Positions 18,423-26,917 of a stretch of 64,000 nt of DNA are shown in pieces; position 1 is the stretch's first letter; the number at the start of each line of letters is the position of its first letter. Under the pieces are notes generated by a model, which was not told the DNA's origin, made no database searches, and was given only the letters and a program-made list of their open reading frames with translations. A program made the translations under genes and the position numbers. This DNA is from Arthrobacter sp. 35W (GTDB lineage: Bacteria > Actinomycetota > Actinomycetes > Actinomycetales > Micrococcaceae). Location of the stretch: positions 682,001 through 746,000 of the forward strand of contig NZ_KI519455.1 of NCBI RefSeq assembly GCF_000482545.1, in the 5' to 3' direction.

Positions 18423-18923
18423 TTAGGAATCCTCTGCCTCGGCGGCCGCGGCGTGCAGCAGCGGCAGAATCCGGTTCTCCACATGCGTCGACAGCACGAT
18501 GACGCTCGAGGTGCGGGCCACGCCCGGCGCCTGCGCGAGGGCGTCGAGCACGCGCTGCAGGTCCGTGGTGGACTTCGCCACGATCTTCACCAGAATGTCG
18601 CTGGCACCGGAGACGGTGTGCATCTCCAGAATCTCCGGAATGGCGGACATCGAGGCAAACACCGTCTCGTGGCCCATGCCCTGGCTGATCTCGATGGAGC
18701 AGAAGGTGATGACCGGGTAGCCGAAGGCGGCCGGGTCGATCTGCGGCGTGATGCCGGTGATGACGCCGCCGCGGTGCAGCCTGTCCAGCCGGCCCTGCAC
18801 CGTGGCGCGGGCAACCTTCAACCGGCGGGAGCATTCAAGCACGCCGAGGCCGGGCTCATCGGTGAACATCTCAATGATGGCCGCGTCCAACCGGTCGATC
18901 TGCATGGTTACATTATCTGCCAC
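18423..18923 (-). CDS. Lrp/AsnC-family transcriptional regulator
   Basis: The 166-residue protein has an N-terminal helix-turn-helix (DRLDAAIIEMFTDEPGLG to RATVQGRLDRLHRGGVI) and a C-terminal RAM ligand-binding domain (about 70-150), the standard length for the family. Lrp/AsnC proteins sense amino acids and commonly control adjacent metabolic genes. The gene lies immediately upstream of the aminotransferase-ThDP operon on the same strand, and palindromic sites lie in between, so that operon is the likely target. The start is GTG 18923 or ATG 18905; the latter would trim six residues. Confidence 0.9.
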   Translation of the reverse strand: MADNVTMQIDRLDAAIIEMFTDEPGLGVLECSRRLKVARATVQGRLDRLHRGGVITGITPQIDPAAFGYPVITFCSIEISQGMGHETVFASMSAIPEILEMHTVSGASDILVKIVAKSTTDLQRVLDALAQAPGVARTSSVIVLSTHVENRILPLLHAAAAEAEDS

Positions 18924-18941
18924 ATCCGCCCTCCCTGCCGT

Positions 18942-18986
18942 CAGGAACGACGGCGGAGCCGGGCACCGCCGCCGCCGTCGAACGCG
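18942..18986. repeat. Family D intergenic repeat, copy D1
   Basis: CAGGAACGACGGCGGAGCCG, followed after a GC-rich loop by CCGTCGAACGCG, can fold as a GACGGCGG/CCGCCGTC hairpin. It lies just beyond the response-regulator stop at 18992. The second copy is at 21146. Confidence 0.6.
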
Positions 18987-18991
18987 TCCGC

Positions 18992-19664
<673 letters not shown>

Positions 19665-19678
<14 letters not shown>

Positions 19679-21035
19679 TGCCCACGGGTCCTTCGATGGC
19701 TGCCCGCGGCTGCAATCCAGTCGAGGCAGCCACCACGGATGAAACCTTTGCCGCAGCCTGCGCGCCGGCGGCCAGGGCCGGCTCCAGCTCGGCCGTTCCG
19801 GCGCGCGTCCCGTAGGGAAGGAAGGCTGTCACCCGGAACTGTTCGCCATCCGGGCCGGACGTCAGCCAGCCGCCTGCCAGGTGTGCGCGCTCGCGCATTC
19901 CGGGGATGCCCCGGCCGACGCGCCCGCCGTCGTCGTCGTCTTGTGCGGTGTCGCGGCTGGACGGCAGATCCGAGGCAAGGTGGATGGTCAGCCCCGGGCC
20001 GCTCCAATCGAAATGCGCCCGGACAAAGGTGCCGCGGCCGCCATGTTTGAGGGCATTCGTCAGGCATTCCTGGACGATCCGGAACACCGCCAGCTGCTGC
20101 CCGGGGCTCAGCTCAACGGGTCCACCGGACTCGCTGTGCTCGATCTTCAGGCTGCCCTGGCGCATCCGCTCAATCAGCGGCATGACGTCGCTGAACCGCG
20201 GCTGCGGGGCCGCCATGCCGCCGCCCACGCCCTCAATGACCCGCTGGGCATCCACCAGAGCGCTGCGGGCCGAGGTGGCAATGGTGTCCAGGGCATCCAG
20301 AACGGCCTTGGGCTGGCCGGTGCTGAGGTAGCGGGAACCGTCGGCCTGGGCGGCAATGACAGCCAGCGAATGGGCCAGCGAATCATGCAGATCCCGGGAG
20401 ATGCGTGTCCGCTCCTGCTCAACAATCAGCTCGATCTCGGCCTCCTTGAGGTTGCTCTGGGCGAGAATGCGGTCCCGGAACAGCGAGCCCCGCTCCTGGT
20501 ACAACGCCAACAGCAGCCCCACCGCGGCGCACGCGCCGGCAACCATCACCAGGACCGCGAACGCCGTCCACCCGTATTTCGGCAATTGGCCCCGGTCTCC
20601 AAAGTAGGTGGGCGGGAACCAGCCGACTCCGCCGCCATAGCGCCACGACACCATCAGAAAGGCCATGACCGCGGCGAACACCAGGTTGGCAATGCCTGCC
20701 ACCATCCGCACCTTCGGGCGGGCCGTCCAGAGCGTGAAGCCCAGCGCGATGAACGAGCCCAGGTAGATGGCCCAATGGTTGGCATACATGGCCGGGATGG
20801 CATGGACCAGCTGCCCCAGCAGCAACACCGCCGTCGCGCCCAGCGACACATAGGGCAGCCGGACGGACACCGCTATCGCCAATGTGGCCAGCACCAGCGG
20901 TATGCTGCCGGACCACATGGGCAGGCCGGGCCAAGGCCCCATCCGCCCCGCCTCCGCCACACACCACAGGTAAAAGAAAACGACGGCCGCCACGGGGGCG
21001 CCCCAATACCGCGCTGATTTCATGAACTGTTCCAT
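19665..21035 (-). CDS. Sensor histidine kinase (HisKA_3 type)
   Basis: The 456-residue protein has an N-terminal membrane domain with about five or six helices (residues ~8-175). The dimerisation/phosphotransfer segment is ERTRISRDLHDSLAHSLAVIAAQ, with the phospho-accepting His. The HATPase domain contains FRIVQECLTNALKHG (N box) and GRGIPGMRERA (G box). No extracytoplasmic sensor domain is evident, so sensing is probably within the membrane. ATG 21035 is chosen because upstream sequence is not hydrophobic and looks intergenic. It is co-transcribed with the response regulator. Confidence 0.9.
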
Positions 21036-21145
21036 GCCAGCCACACTATCCACGGCGTGGAGTGCCGCCGCGCCCATTCCACCCGGTCTCCACCCGCGGG
21101 CCAGCAAAACCATCCTTCGGGCCAACCGGCGGCCCCCGCGCCCGC

Positions 21146-21185
21146 CAGGAACGACGGCGGAACCGCAAGCCGCCCGTCGAACGCG
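21146..21185. repeat. Family D intergenic repeat, copy D2
   Basis: CAGGAACGACGGCGGAACCG, then CCGTCGAACGCG, matches copy D1 at 18942 outside the loop. It lies 6 bp beyond the cls stop codon at 21191 and probably works as its terminator. Confidence 0.6.
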
Positions 21186-21190
21186 GCGCG

Positions 21191-22669
21191 CTACTGCAGC
21201 GTGGCCGTCAGCCGCGCGACGTTGTCCACGTAGCGGGCCAAGACGGGCCTCTCCGCCCACTCCTCCAGGAGCAGTTCGCGCGAGGTGGCGCGGTACCTGT
21301 CCTCCACCTTGCGCATGCGCTCGACGATGTCCATGCCCAGCATCATCACCGTCACCTCCAGGTTCAGCGAGAAGCTGCGCATGTCCATGTTGCTGGAGCC
21401 GATCACCGCCACATCCTCATCCACAGTGAAGTGCTTGGCGTGGAGCACCTTGGGCTTGGCGTAGAGGTAGATCCGCACCCCGGCCTTCAGCAGCGCCTCG
21501 TAGTAGGACCGCTGGGCGTGGTGGACCAGGAACTGGTCGCCGGATTCACAGACAAACAGCTCCACCTCCACGCCCCGCTGGGCCGCCGTCGTGATCGCGT
21601 AGAGCAGCGAATCGTCGGGCACAAAGTAGGGGCTGGAGATGGTGATGCGGTGCTGGGCGGAGTACAGCAGGGTGTTGAACAGGCGGAGGTTGTTCTCGGT
21701 GACAAAGCCGGGGCCGCTGGGCACCACCTGGCACACCACCTCCCCCGGCAGCGTGTCCCAGTGGTGGGAGGCCAGCTGGTCCTCCAGGTCCTCCTCGGTT
21801 TCGGCGGACCAGTCGGTGGCGAACATGACGTTCAGAGTGCCCACGATGGGCCCCTCCAGCCGGGCCATCAATTCCACCCAGGTCCGTCCGGCCCGATGGT
21901 GCTTCTTGTTCCGGTAGGAAGGCTCGACGACGTTCTGGGAACCCGTGAAGCCGATCCGCCCATCCACCACCAGGATCTTGCGGTGGTTGCGCAGATCCGG
22001 CCGGCGCCATTGGCCCTTGACCGGCAGCAGCGGCAGCATCCGCCGCCACTGGATCTGGCTGCGCTTGAGCCGGCGGAGCATGGCACCGTAGCCGGGGACC
22101 CGCAGCGAGCCGATGTGGTCGAACAGCACCCGCACCCGCACACCGCGCGCAGCGGCGGCCTCCAGCTCGCGGAACAGATTCTCGGTGGAGTCGTCGGTGC
22201 TCATGATGTAGAACTCGGCGTTGACGTAGTCAGTGGCCTCCCGGACGGCGTCGGCCATGGCATCCAGGGACTCCTGGTAGCCGCCGATCAACTCCACCTT
22301 GTTGCCGGCCAGCGAGGGGAAGGAGCCCAGCCGGCGGTTCAGGCCGACCACGGAATCGATCCATTCCGGGCCATCATAGGGCGGCGTCTTCAGCGCAATC
22401 TCCCGCGTGGCCTCCAGAACCCGCTGGTTGACCTCCGCCTGGTAGTCGCGGCGGCGGCGGGACAGGCGGAAGTTGCCGAACATCAGGAACAGCAGCAGAC
22501 CGACGGTGGGCAGGAAGAAGATGCACAGCAGCCAGGCCATGGCCGTGGTGGGGCGGCGGTTGCCGGGGATCACGCCCAGCACAATGACCCGGATGACCAG
22601 GTCAGCCACATAGAGCAGCAGGGTAAACCACGTTGCCGCGGCATCCCAGGGAAGGCCCGTCCACAACAC
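21191..22669 (-). CDS. cls: Cardiolipin synthase (phospholipase D superfamily)
   Basis: The 492-residue protein has two N-terminal transmembrane helices (about 12-62). Two PLD domains follow. The HKD motifs begin with NHRKILVVDG near residue 225 and HAKHFTVDE near residue 405, the latter followed by IGSSNMDMRS. This is the bacterial ClsA-type layout, which joins two phosphatidylglycerols into cardiolipin at the membrane. The start is GTG 22669, with GGGGG upstream. It is divergent from pabC, with 74 bp between. Confidence 0.92.
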   Translation of the reverse strand: MLWTGLPWDAAATWFTLLLYVADLVIRVIVLGVIPGNRRPTTAMAWLLCIFFLPTVGLLLFLMFGNFRLSRRRRDYQAEVNQRVLEATREIALKTPPYDGPEWIDSVVGLNRRLGSFPSLAGNKVELIGGYQESLDAMADAVREATDYVNAEFYIMSTDDSTENLFRELEAAAARGVRVRVLFDHIGSLRVPGYGAMLRRLKRSQIQWRRMLPLLPVKGQWRRPDLRNHRKILVVDGRIGFTGSQNVVEPSYRNKKHHRAGRTWVELMARLEGPIVGTLNVMFATDWSAETEEDLEDQLASHHWDTLPGEVVCQVVPSGPGFVTENNLRLFNTLLYSAQHRITISSPYFVPDDSLLYAITTAAQRGVEVELFVCESGDQFLVHHAQRSYYEALLKAGVRIYLYAKPKVLHAKHFTVDEDVAVIGSSNMDMRSFSLNLEVTVMMLGMDIVERMRKVEDRYRATSRELLLEEWAERPVLARYVDNVARLTATLQ

Positions 22670-22743
22670 TTCATTACCCCCACAGGTCGGCGTCGGTCGA
22701 AGCCCCAGCCTACCGGGCCGCCGTCGAACACTAAGCTGGATCC

Positions 22744-23658
22744 ATGACTGTCTTGGTGTTCCTGGATCCCGCTTTTCCCGCCGGCCGTGTGGCCGATGCC
22801 TCCGCGCCGGCCCTGATGGCCACCGACCAGGGCGCCACCCGCGGCGACGGGATCTTTGAATCGATGCTGGCGGTCAACGCCAAACCCCGCAAGGTCCAGG
22901 CGCATCTGGACCGCCTCGCCTCCTCCGCCCGCGCCATGGATCTGGACATTCCCGCCGCCGCGGACTGGCAGCTCGCCATCGGCACGGCGCTGGGAGCGTT
23001 TGCCAAGGCCGCCGGGACAGAGAGCGGCGAGGTGGTGGTGAAGCTGATCGCCACCCGCGGCGTGGAGGGCGCGAACCGGGCCACCACCTGGGTCCAGGCC
23101 TCAGCGCCGTCGCCCGTGGGCGAGGCCCAGCGCCGCGACGGCGTCGATGTGCTGCTGCTGGACCGCGGCTACGATTCCTCGGTCGCCGAGCGCGCCCCGT
23201 GGCTGCTGCTGGGCGCCAAGACCCTCTCCTACGCCGTGAACATGGCGGCCCTGCGCCACGCGCACGCCCAGGGTGCTGACGACGTCATCTTCACCAGCTC
23301 CGACGGCCGCGTGCTGGAGGGCCCGACGTCGTCGGTGCTGCTGGCGCATGTCCAGGACGACGGCGGTGTGCCCATCAAGCGGCTCATCACCCCTGCCCTG
23401 GACAGCGGCATCCTGCCCGGCACCACCCAGGGTGCCCTGTTCGCCGCGGCGAAGGCGGCCGGTTGGGAGCTGGGCTACGGGCCGGTGCTGCCCGCGGACC
23501 TGATGGACGCCGACGCCGTGTGGCTGATTTCCAGCATCCGCCTGCTGGCACCGGTGAACACCATTGACGGCACCGAAATCGGCACCGCCGAGGTGCGCAC
23601 CGAGCTCACGGCCGAGCTCACGGCGCTGCTCGACGCAGCCCTGGCCGCCACCGAATAA
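22744..23658 (+). CDS. pabC: Aminodeoxychorismate lyase-like class IV aminotransferase
   Basis: The 304-residue PLP fold-type IV protein has TDQGATRGDGIFESM near residue 28, Lys in LLGAKTLSYAVNMAAL (cofactor Schiff base), and the effector-side segment DDVIFTSSDGRVLEGPTSSVLL. It fits 4-amino-4-deoxychorismate lyase, which releases pyruvate to give p-aminobenzoate. Branched-chain or D-amino acid transaminases share the fold and cannot be excluded. ATG 22744 follows TAAGCT by 6 bp. The start region is nearly identical to that of pabB (12206), which supports the folate role. Confidence 0.85.
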   Translation: MTVLVFLDPAFPAGRVADASAPALMATDQGATRGDGIFESMLAVNAKPRKVQAHLDRLASSARAMDLDIPAAADWQLAIGTALGAFAKAAGTESGEVVVKLIATRGVEGANRATTWVQASAPSPVGEAQRRDGVDVLLLDRGYDSSVAERAPWLLLGAKTLSYAVNMAALRHAHAQGADDVIFTSSDGRVLEGPTSSVLLAHVQDDGGVPIKRLITPALDSGILPGTTQGALFAAAKAAGWELGYGPVLPADLMDADAVWLISSIRLLAPVNTIDGTEIGTAEVRTELTAELTALLDAALAATE

Positions 23659-23683
23659 GGCAGTACAGGTTTAGACAGAAAAA

Positions 23684-23720
23684 CGACGGCGGGCCGGGTG
23701 CGCAACCCGGCCCGCCGTCG
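23684..23720. terminator. Bidirectional hairpin terminator
   Basis: A 16-bp perfect stem (CGACGGCGGGCCGGGT and complement) with a 5-nt loop lies between the convergent pabC and Pr6Pr-type genes. Confidence 0.85.
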
Positions 23721-23740
23721 TCGGCTCTCTTAAGTGCTGC

Positions 23741-24388
23741 CTAGGCCGGCTGCAGCTCGCCGGCCGGCAGCTGCACCAGCGGGCGCAGCTTGTTGGCGGC
23801 AAACGCCAGCAGCACGCTGACCGCCAGGAACGTGACGGTGATGCCCACGCAGGTCAGGGCGACGGCGCCATAGCCACCGGAGGTGTTCGGGTTCAGGAAC
23901 GGGTAGGCGTACCAATCGGTGGCCGCACCCCGGACCAGCGAGTAGACCAGGTACAGCACGGGCGGGACCAGCCACACCCACAGCTTGGCGTAGGCCAGCG
24001 GACGCTGCGGCGACTGGACGAGCCAGTCCGCCACGACGACGATCGGCATGATGTAGTGCAGCGTGGTGTTGACCCACGGCTGCAGCGAGCCCAGGTCGAC
24101 ATCGCGCAGCAGGGCGCTGAAGACGATGCCCACCAGCGCCATGCACACCACGGAGGAGCCGCGGATGATGTCGCCGGTGCGGGTGCCCTCCTTGCCGGTG
24201 ATCAGGTGGACGGCCGCGATGATCAGCACGACGGCGGCGAACAGGTTGGACAGATTGGTGAAGTAGCTGAAGAAGTTCACCACGCTGTAGCCGTTGCCGA
24301 TGTGGATGACCAGCTGTGAGCCGATGGCGACGAGGGCCAGCACACCGAAGAACAGCCGGGCGGCGATGAGGACGATTCGCTTGTTCAT
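23741..24388 (-). CDS. Pr6Pr-family membrane protein
   Basis: The 215-residue protein has six hydrophobic helices. Characteristic residues are NFFSYFTNLSNLFAAVV in the second helix and HYIMPIVVVADWLV in the fourth, the pattern of the Pr6Pr (FAR-17a/AIG1-like) integral membrane family. Its function is unknown in bacteria. The ATG at 24388 is preferred over one at 24445 because the membrane domain begins right after it and GGATGGCAGGA precedes it. It is divergent from the SAM-IV-controlled operon. Confidence 0.7.
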   Translation of the reverse strand: MNKRIVLIAARLFFGVLALVAIGSQLVIHIGNGYSVVNFFSYFTNLSNLFAAVVLIIAAVHLITGKEGTRTGDIIRGSSVVCMALVGIVFSALLRDVDLGSLQPWVNTTLHYIMPIVVVADWLVQSPQRPLAYAKLWVWLVPPVLYLVYSLVRGAATDWYAYPFLNPNTSGGYGAVALTCVGITVTFLAVSVLLAFAANKLRPLVQLPAGELQPA

Positions 24389-24482
24389 GGGCCCATCCTG
24401 CCATCCGGCCGCCGCGTCTTCATGCAATGCCACAATCGTCGGCATTTTTACCCTGCGCGGCGTGCCGTATGTTACTTTTTCC

Positions 24483-24606
24483 CTGAGTAATGAGTGCCAG
24501 TGCCAAGCCCCGACTTGCTGGCCGGCAACCCTCTGTTCCAGCGGGGTGCCTTGGGTGAATACTCGGCAAACCTAGTGATTATCGGCGCAGGCTTGCAAGT
24601 GTGGAC
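24483..24606 (+). promoter_or_regulatory. SAM-IV riboswitch
   Basis: The leader carries the conserved SAM-IV segments in order: ATGAGTGCCAGTGCCAAGCC, then TTGCTGGCCGGCAACCCTC, then GGGGTGCCTTGGGTGA. They are closed by a P1 stem, CTGAGTA with TACTCGG (one G-U pair). The downstream CTTGCAAGTGTGG matches the 3' pseudoknot segment expected for SAM-IV. It precedes a sulfur-metabolism operon. CTCCC runs downstream of the aptamer could pair with the GGAGGAG ribosome-binding site at 24664, so translational control is the likely output. Confidence 0.88.
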
Positions 24607-24674
24607 GCCTCGTGGCGCAGTCTCTTTTGGCCACCCTCCCGCTTGCTCCCCGCCGCTTGCAATGGAGGAGAAGC

Positions 24675-24923
24675 ATGTCCGACCAAGAAGCCCCCCTGGC
24701 CTACCGGCTGATCACCGGGCCTGACAACCGCGAATTCTGTGAGCGCATCTCCGCTGCCCTCGCCGAGGGCTACATCCTGCACGGCAGCCCCTCCGTCACC
24801 TTCAACGGGACCAATGTTGTGGCTGCCCAGGCCGTCGTCCTGCCGCACGCCGTCGCCGCCTCCGACGCCGCCATCGCCAGCGCCGTCCAGGACCTGGAGT
24901 ACGACGGCGAGGGCCACGCATGA
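24675..24923 (+). CDS. DUF1737 small protein
   Basis: The 82-residue protein belongs to DUF1737 on the segments YRLITGPDNREFCERISAAL and LAEGYILHGSPSVTFNGTNV. No catalytic residues or membrane segments are seen. It is first in an operon with a rhodanese (4-nt ATGA overlap) and metZ, all under a SAM-IV riboswitch, so a role in sulfur or methionine metabolism is likely by context. ATG 24675 follows GGAGGAG. Confidence 0.8.
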   Translation: MSDQEAPLAYRLITGPDNREFCERISAALAEGYILHGSPSVTFNGTNVVAAQAVVLPHAVAASDAAIASAVQDLEYDGEGHA

Positions 24924-25312
24924 GCTACGCCGGCGACCTGGCACCCGCCGAGGCCTGGGACAAGGTAGCGGCCGGAGCCCTGCTGGTGGACGTGCGCACC
25001 GAGGGCGAATGGGCCCACATCGGCGTCCCCGACACCTCCGCCCTGGACACCACCCCGCTGTTCATCCAGTGGAACCTGGCCGGCGGCACGCCCAACCCCG
25101 CCTTCCTTTCCGAACTGTCGGCCGCCGTGCCCGCCGAGGCCGAGCTGGTGTTCCTCTGCCGCTCCGGTGTTCGGTCCATCGCCGCCGCCGAGGTGGCCAC
25201 GGCAGCCGGTTTCACCGCGTACAACGTGCTGGAGGGTTTTGAGGGCCAGCCCGATGCCTACGGCGACAGGGTGCTGAACGGCTGGAAAAACAGCCAGCTG
25301 CCCTGGAAATAG
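24920..25312 (+). CDS. Rhodanese-like sulfurtransferase
   Basis: The 130-residue single rhodanese domain has LLVDVRTEGEWAHIGVP near the N-terminus and the active-site loop FLCRSGVRS with the catalytic Cys. Single-domain rhodaneses carry sulfane sulfur as a persulfide. Its start overlaps the DUF1737 stop (ATGA), and metZ follows after 19 bp. Close association with O-succinylhomoserine sulfhydrylase suggests it supplies or handles sulfur for homocysteine formation, which is inference. Confidence 0.9.
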   Translation: MSYAGDLAPAEAWDKVAAGALLVDVRTEGEWAHIGVPDTSALDTTPLFIQWNLAGGTPNPAFLSELSAAVPAEAELVFLCRSGVRSIAAAEVATAAGFTAYNVLEGFEGQPDAYGDRVLNGWKNSQLPWK

Positions 25313-25331
25313 CAAGCACTAAAGGAATCTG

Positions 25332-26543
25332 ATGAGCAATTTCAATCCCAACGCCACCGGCTGGGCCCCCGACACGCAGGCCGTCCGCGGCGGGCTGGAC
25401 CGCACCAACTTCCAGGAAACCTCCGAGGCCCTGTTCCTGAACTCGGGCTTCGTCTACGACTCGGCCGAGGCCGCGGAGCAGGCGTTCACCGGCGAGGTGG
25501 ACCGCTTTGTCTACTCCCGCTACGGCAACCCCTCCGTCGCCACCTTCCAGGAGCGCCTGCGCCTGCTGGAGGGCACCGAGGCCTGCTTCGCCACGGCGTC
25601 GGGCATGTCCGCCGTCTTCACGGCCCTCGGCGCGCTGCTGGCCGCCGGCGACCGCGTGGTGGCCTCCCGTTCGCTCTTTGGCTCCTGCTTTGTGATCCTC
25701 AACGAGATCCTGCCGCGCTGGGGCGTGGAGACGGTCTTCGTCGACGGACCCGATCTGGACCAGTGGCGCGAGGCGCTGTCCGTGCCGACGACGGCGGTCT
25801 TCTTCGAGTCGCCGTCGAACCCGATGCAGGAGATCGTGGACATCCGCGCCGTCTGCGATCTGGCCCATGCCGCCGGTGCCAAGGTGGTGGCCGACAACGT
25901 CTTCGCCACGCCGCTGCTGCAAAAGTGCGGCGACCTCGGGGCCGACGTCATCGTCTACTCCGGCACCAAGCACATCGACGGCCAGGGCCGTGTGATGGGC
26001 GGCGCCATTCTGGGCACCACGGAGTTCATCGACGGACCGGTGAAGAACCTGATGCGGCACACCGGGCCTGCACTGTCCTCCTTCAACGCCTGGGTGCTGA
26101 CCAAGGGGCTGGAGACCATGGGGCTGCGGGTGGCGCACTCCTCCGCCAACGCGCTGGCCCTGGCCGAGTTCCTCGAACAGCAGCCGGCCATCAACTGGGT
26201 GAAGTACCCGCTGCTGCCCTCGCACCCGCAGTTCGAGCTGGCCAAGGCGCAGATGAAGGCCGGCGGCACCGTGCTGACCTTCGAGCTGGCCACCCCGGCA
26301 GACGGCACGGCCAAGGATGCGGCGTTTGCGCTGCTGAACGCGCTGAACGTCGTGGACATCTCCAACAACCTCGGCGACGCCAAGTCGCTGATCACCCACC
26401 CGGCCACCACCACCCACCGGGCCATGGGCCCCGAGGGCCGTGCGGCCATCGGCCTCACCGACGGCGTGCTGCGCCTCTCCGTCGGCCTGGAGGACCTCGA
26501 GGACCTCACCAAGGACCTGGCCCAGGCCCTCTCGGCGATCTAA
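25332..26543 (+). CDS. metZ: O-succinylhomoserine sulfhydrylase
   Basis: The 403-residue Cys/Met-metabolism PLP enzyme has SRYGNPSVATFQERL, ATASGMSAVF (phosphate-binding region), VVADNVFATPLLQ, and the PLP-Lys segment YSGTKHIDGQGRVMGG. The HIDGQGR form is typical of MetZ rather than of cystathionine gamma-synthase. It makes homocysteine from an activated homoserine and sulfide. It is last in the SAM-IV-controlled operon, and ATG 25332 follows AAAGGAAT. Two family B palindromes lie downstream. Confidence 0.93.
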   Translation: MSNFNPNATGWAPDTQAVRGGLDRTNFQETSEALFLNSGFVYDSAEAAEQAFTGEVDRFVYSRYGNPSVATFQERLRLLEGTEACFATASGMSAVFTALGALLAAGDRVVASRSLFGSCFVILNEILPRWGVETVFVDGPDLDQWREALSVPTTAVFFESPSNPMQEIVDIRAVCDLAHAAGAKVVADNVFATPLLQKCGDLGADVIVYSGTKHIDGQGRVMGGAILGTTEFIDGPVKNLMRHTGPALSSFNAWVLTKGLETMGLRVAHSSANALALAEFLEQQPAINWVKYPLLPSHPQFELAKAQMKAGGTVLTFELATPADGTAKDAAFALLNALNVVDISNNLGDAKSLITHPATTTHRAMGPEGRAAIGLTDGVLRLSVGLEDLEDLTKDLAQALSAI

Positions 26544-26587
26544 CGCCACGCGCGACGACGTCGGGCCCCCGCCGTCGTCGTCGTCAT

Positions 26588-26644
26588 CTGTGCGACAGAC
26601 GATGCTCCCAAACACGTAGTTTGGCAGCATTGTCTGTCGCACAG
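26588..26644. repeat. Family B palindrome, copy B2
   Basis: The outer arm is CTGTGCGACAG, as in B1. The 26-bp arms have two mismatches around a central CACGTA region. It lies downstream of metZ and is preceded by CGTCGTCGTCAT, the same leader as copy B3. Confidence 0.82.
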
Positions 26645-26654
26645 TTGTTTAAGC

Positions 26655-26855
26655 TCGACGACGGCGCGACGGGGCGACGGGGTTGGCGCGGTGGCCGCGG
26701 GGCTGGGGCCGGGGCATGCAGGTGGCGGCGGGGCCTTGCGTAGGCGCGCATCGCGGCCGGGCGTGGCGGGTAGTCCGCCCAGCGCGCGGGCCGACGCTCC
26801 CGGGCCGTGTCCAAGCGCCGGCAAGGCCCCGCCGTCCCCGCCGTCGCCGTCGTCG
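26655..26855. other. GC-rich non-coding stretch with nested inverted repeats between B2 and B3
   Basis: No convincing gene is seen. Inverted segments nest within it: GACGACGGCG near the left end with CGCCGTCGTC at the right, and GGCGGCGGGGCCTTGC (26724-26739) with GCAAGGCCCCGCCGTC (26821-26836, 15 of 16 pairs). It sits between the two family B palindromes in the convergent metZ-murA gap. It could be a structured RNA or the degraded interior of a mobile element; neither is shown. Confidence 0.4.
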
Positions 26856-26859
26856 TCAT

Positions 26860-26915
26860 CTGTGCAACAGATAACGCTCCCAAACACGAGTTTGAGAGCG
26901 TTATCTGTTGCACAG
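26860..26915. repeat. Family B palindrome, copy B3
   Basis: The arms start CTGTGCAACAG, continue into ATAACGCTC, and match at 25 of 26 positions. It ends 2 bp before the stop of the minus-strand MurA gene and probably terminates it. Confidence 0.85.
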
Positions 26916-26917
26916 TT

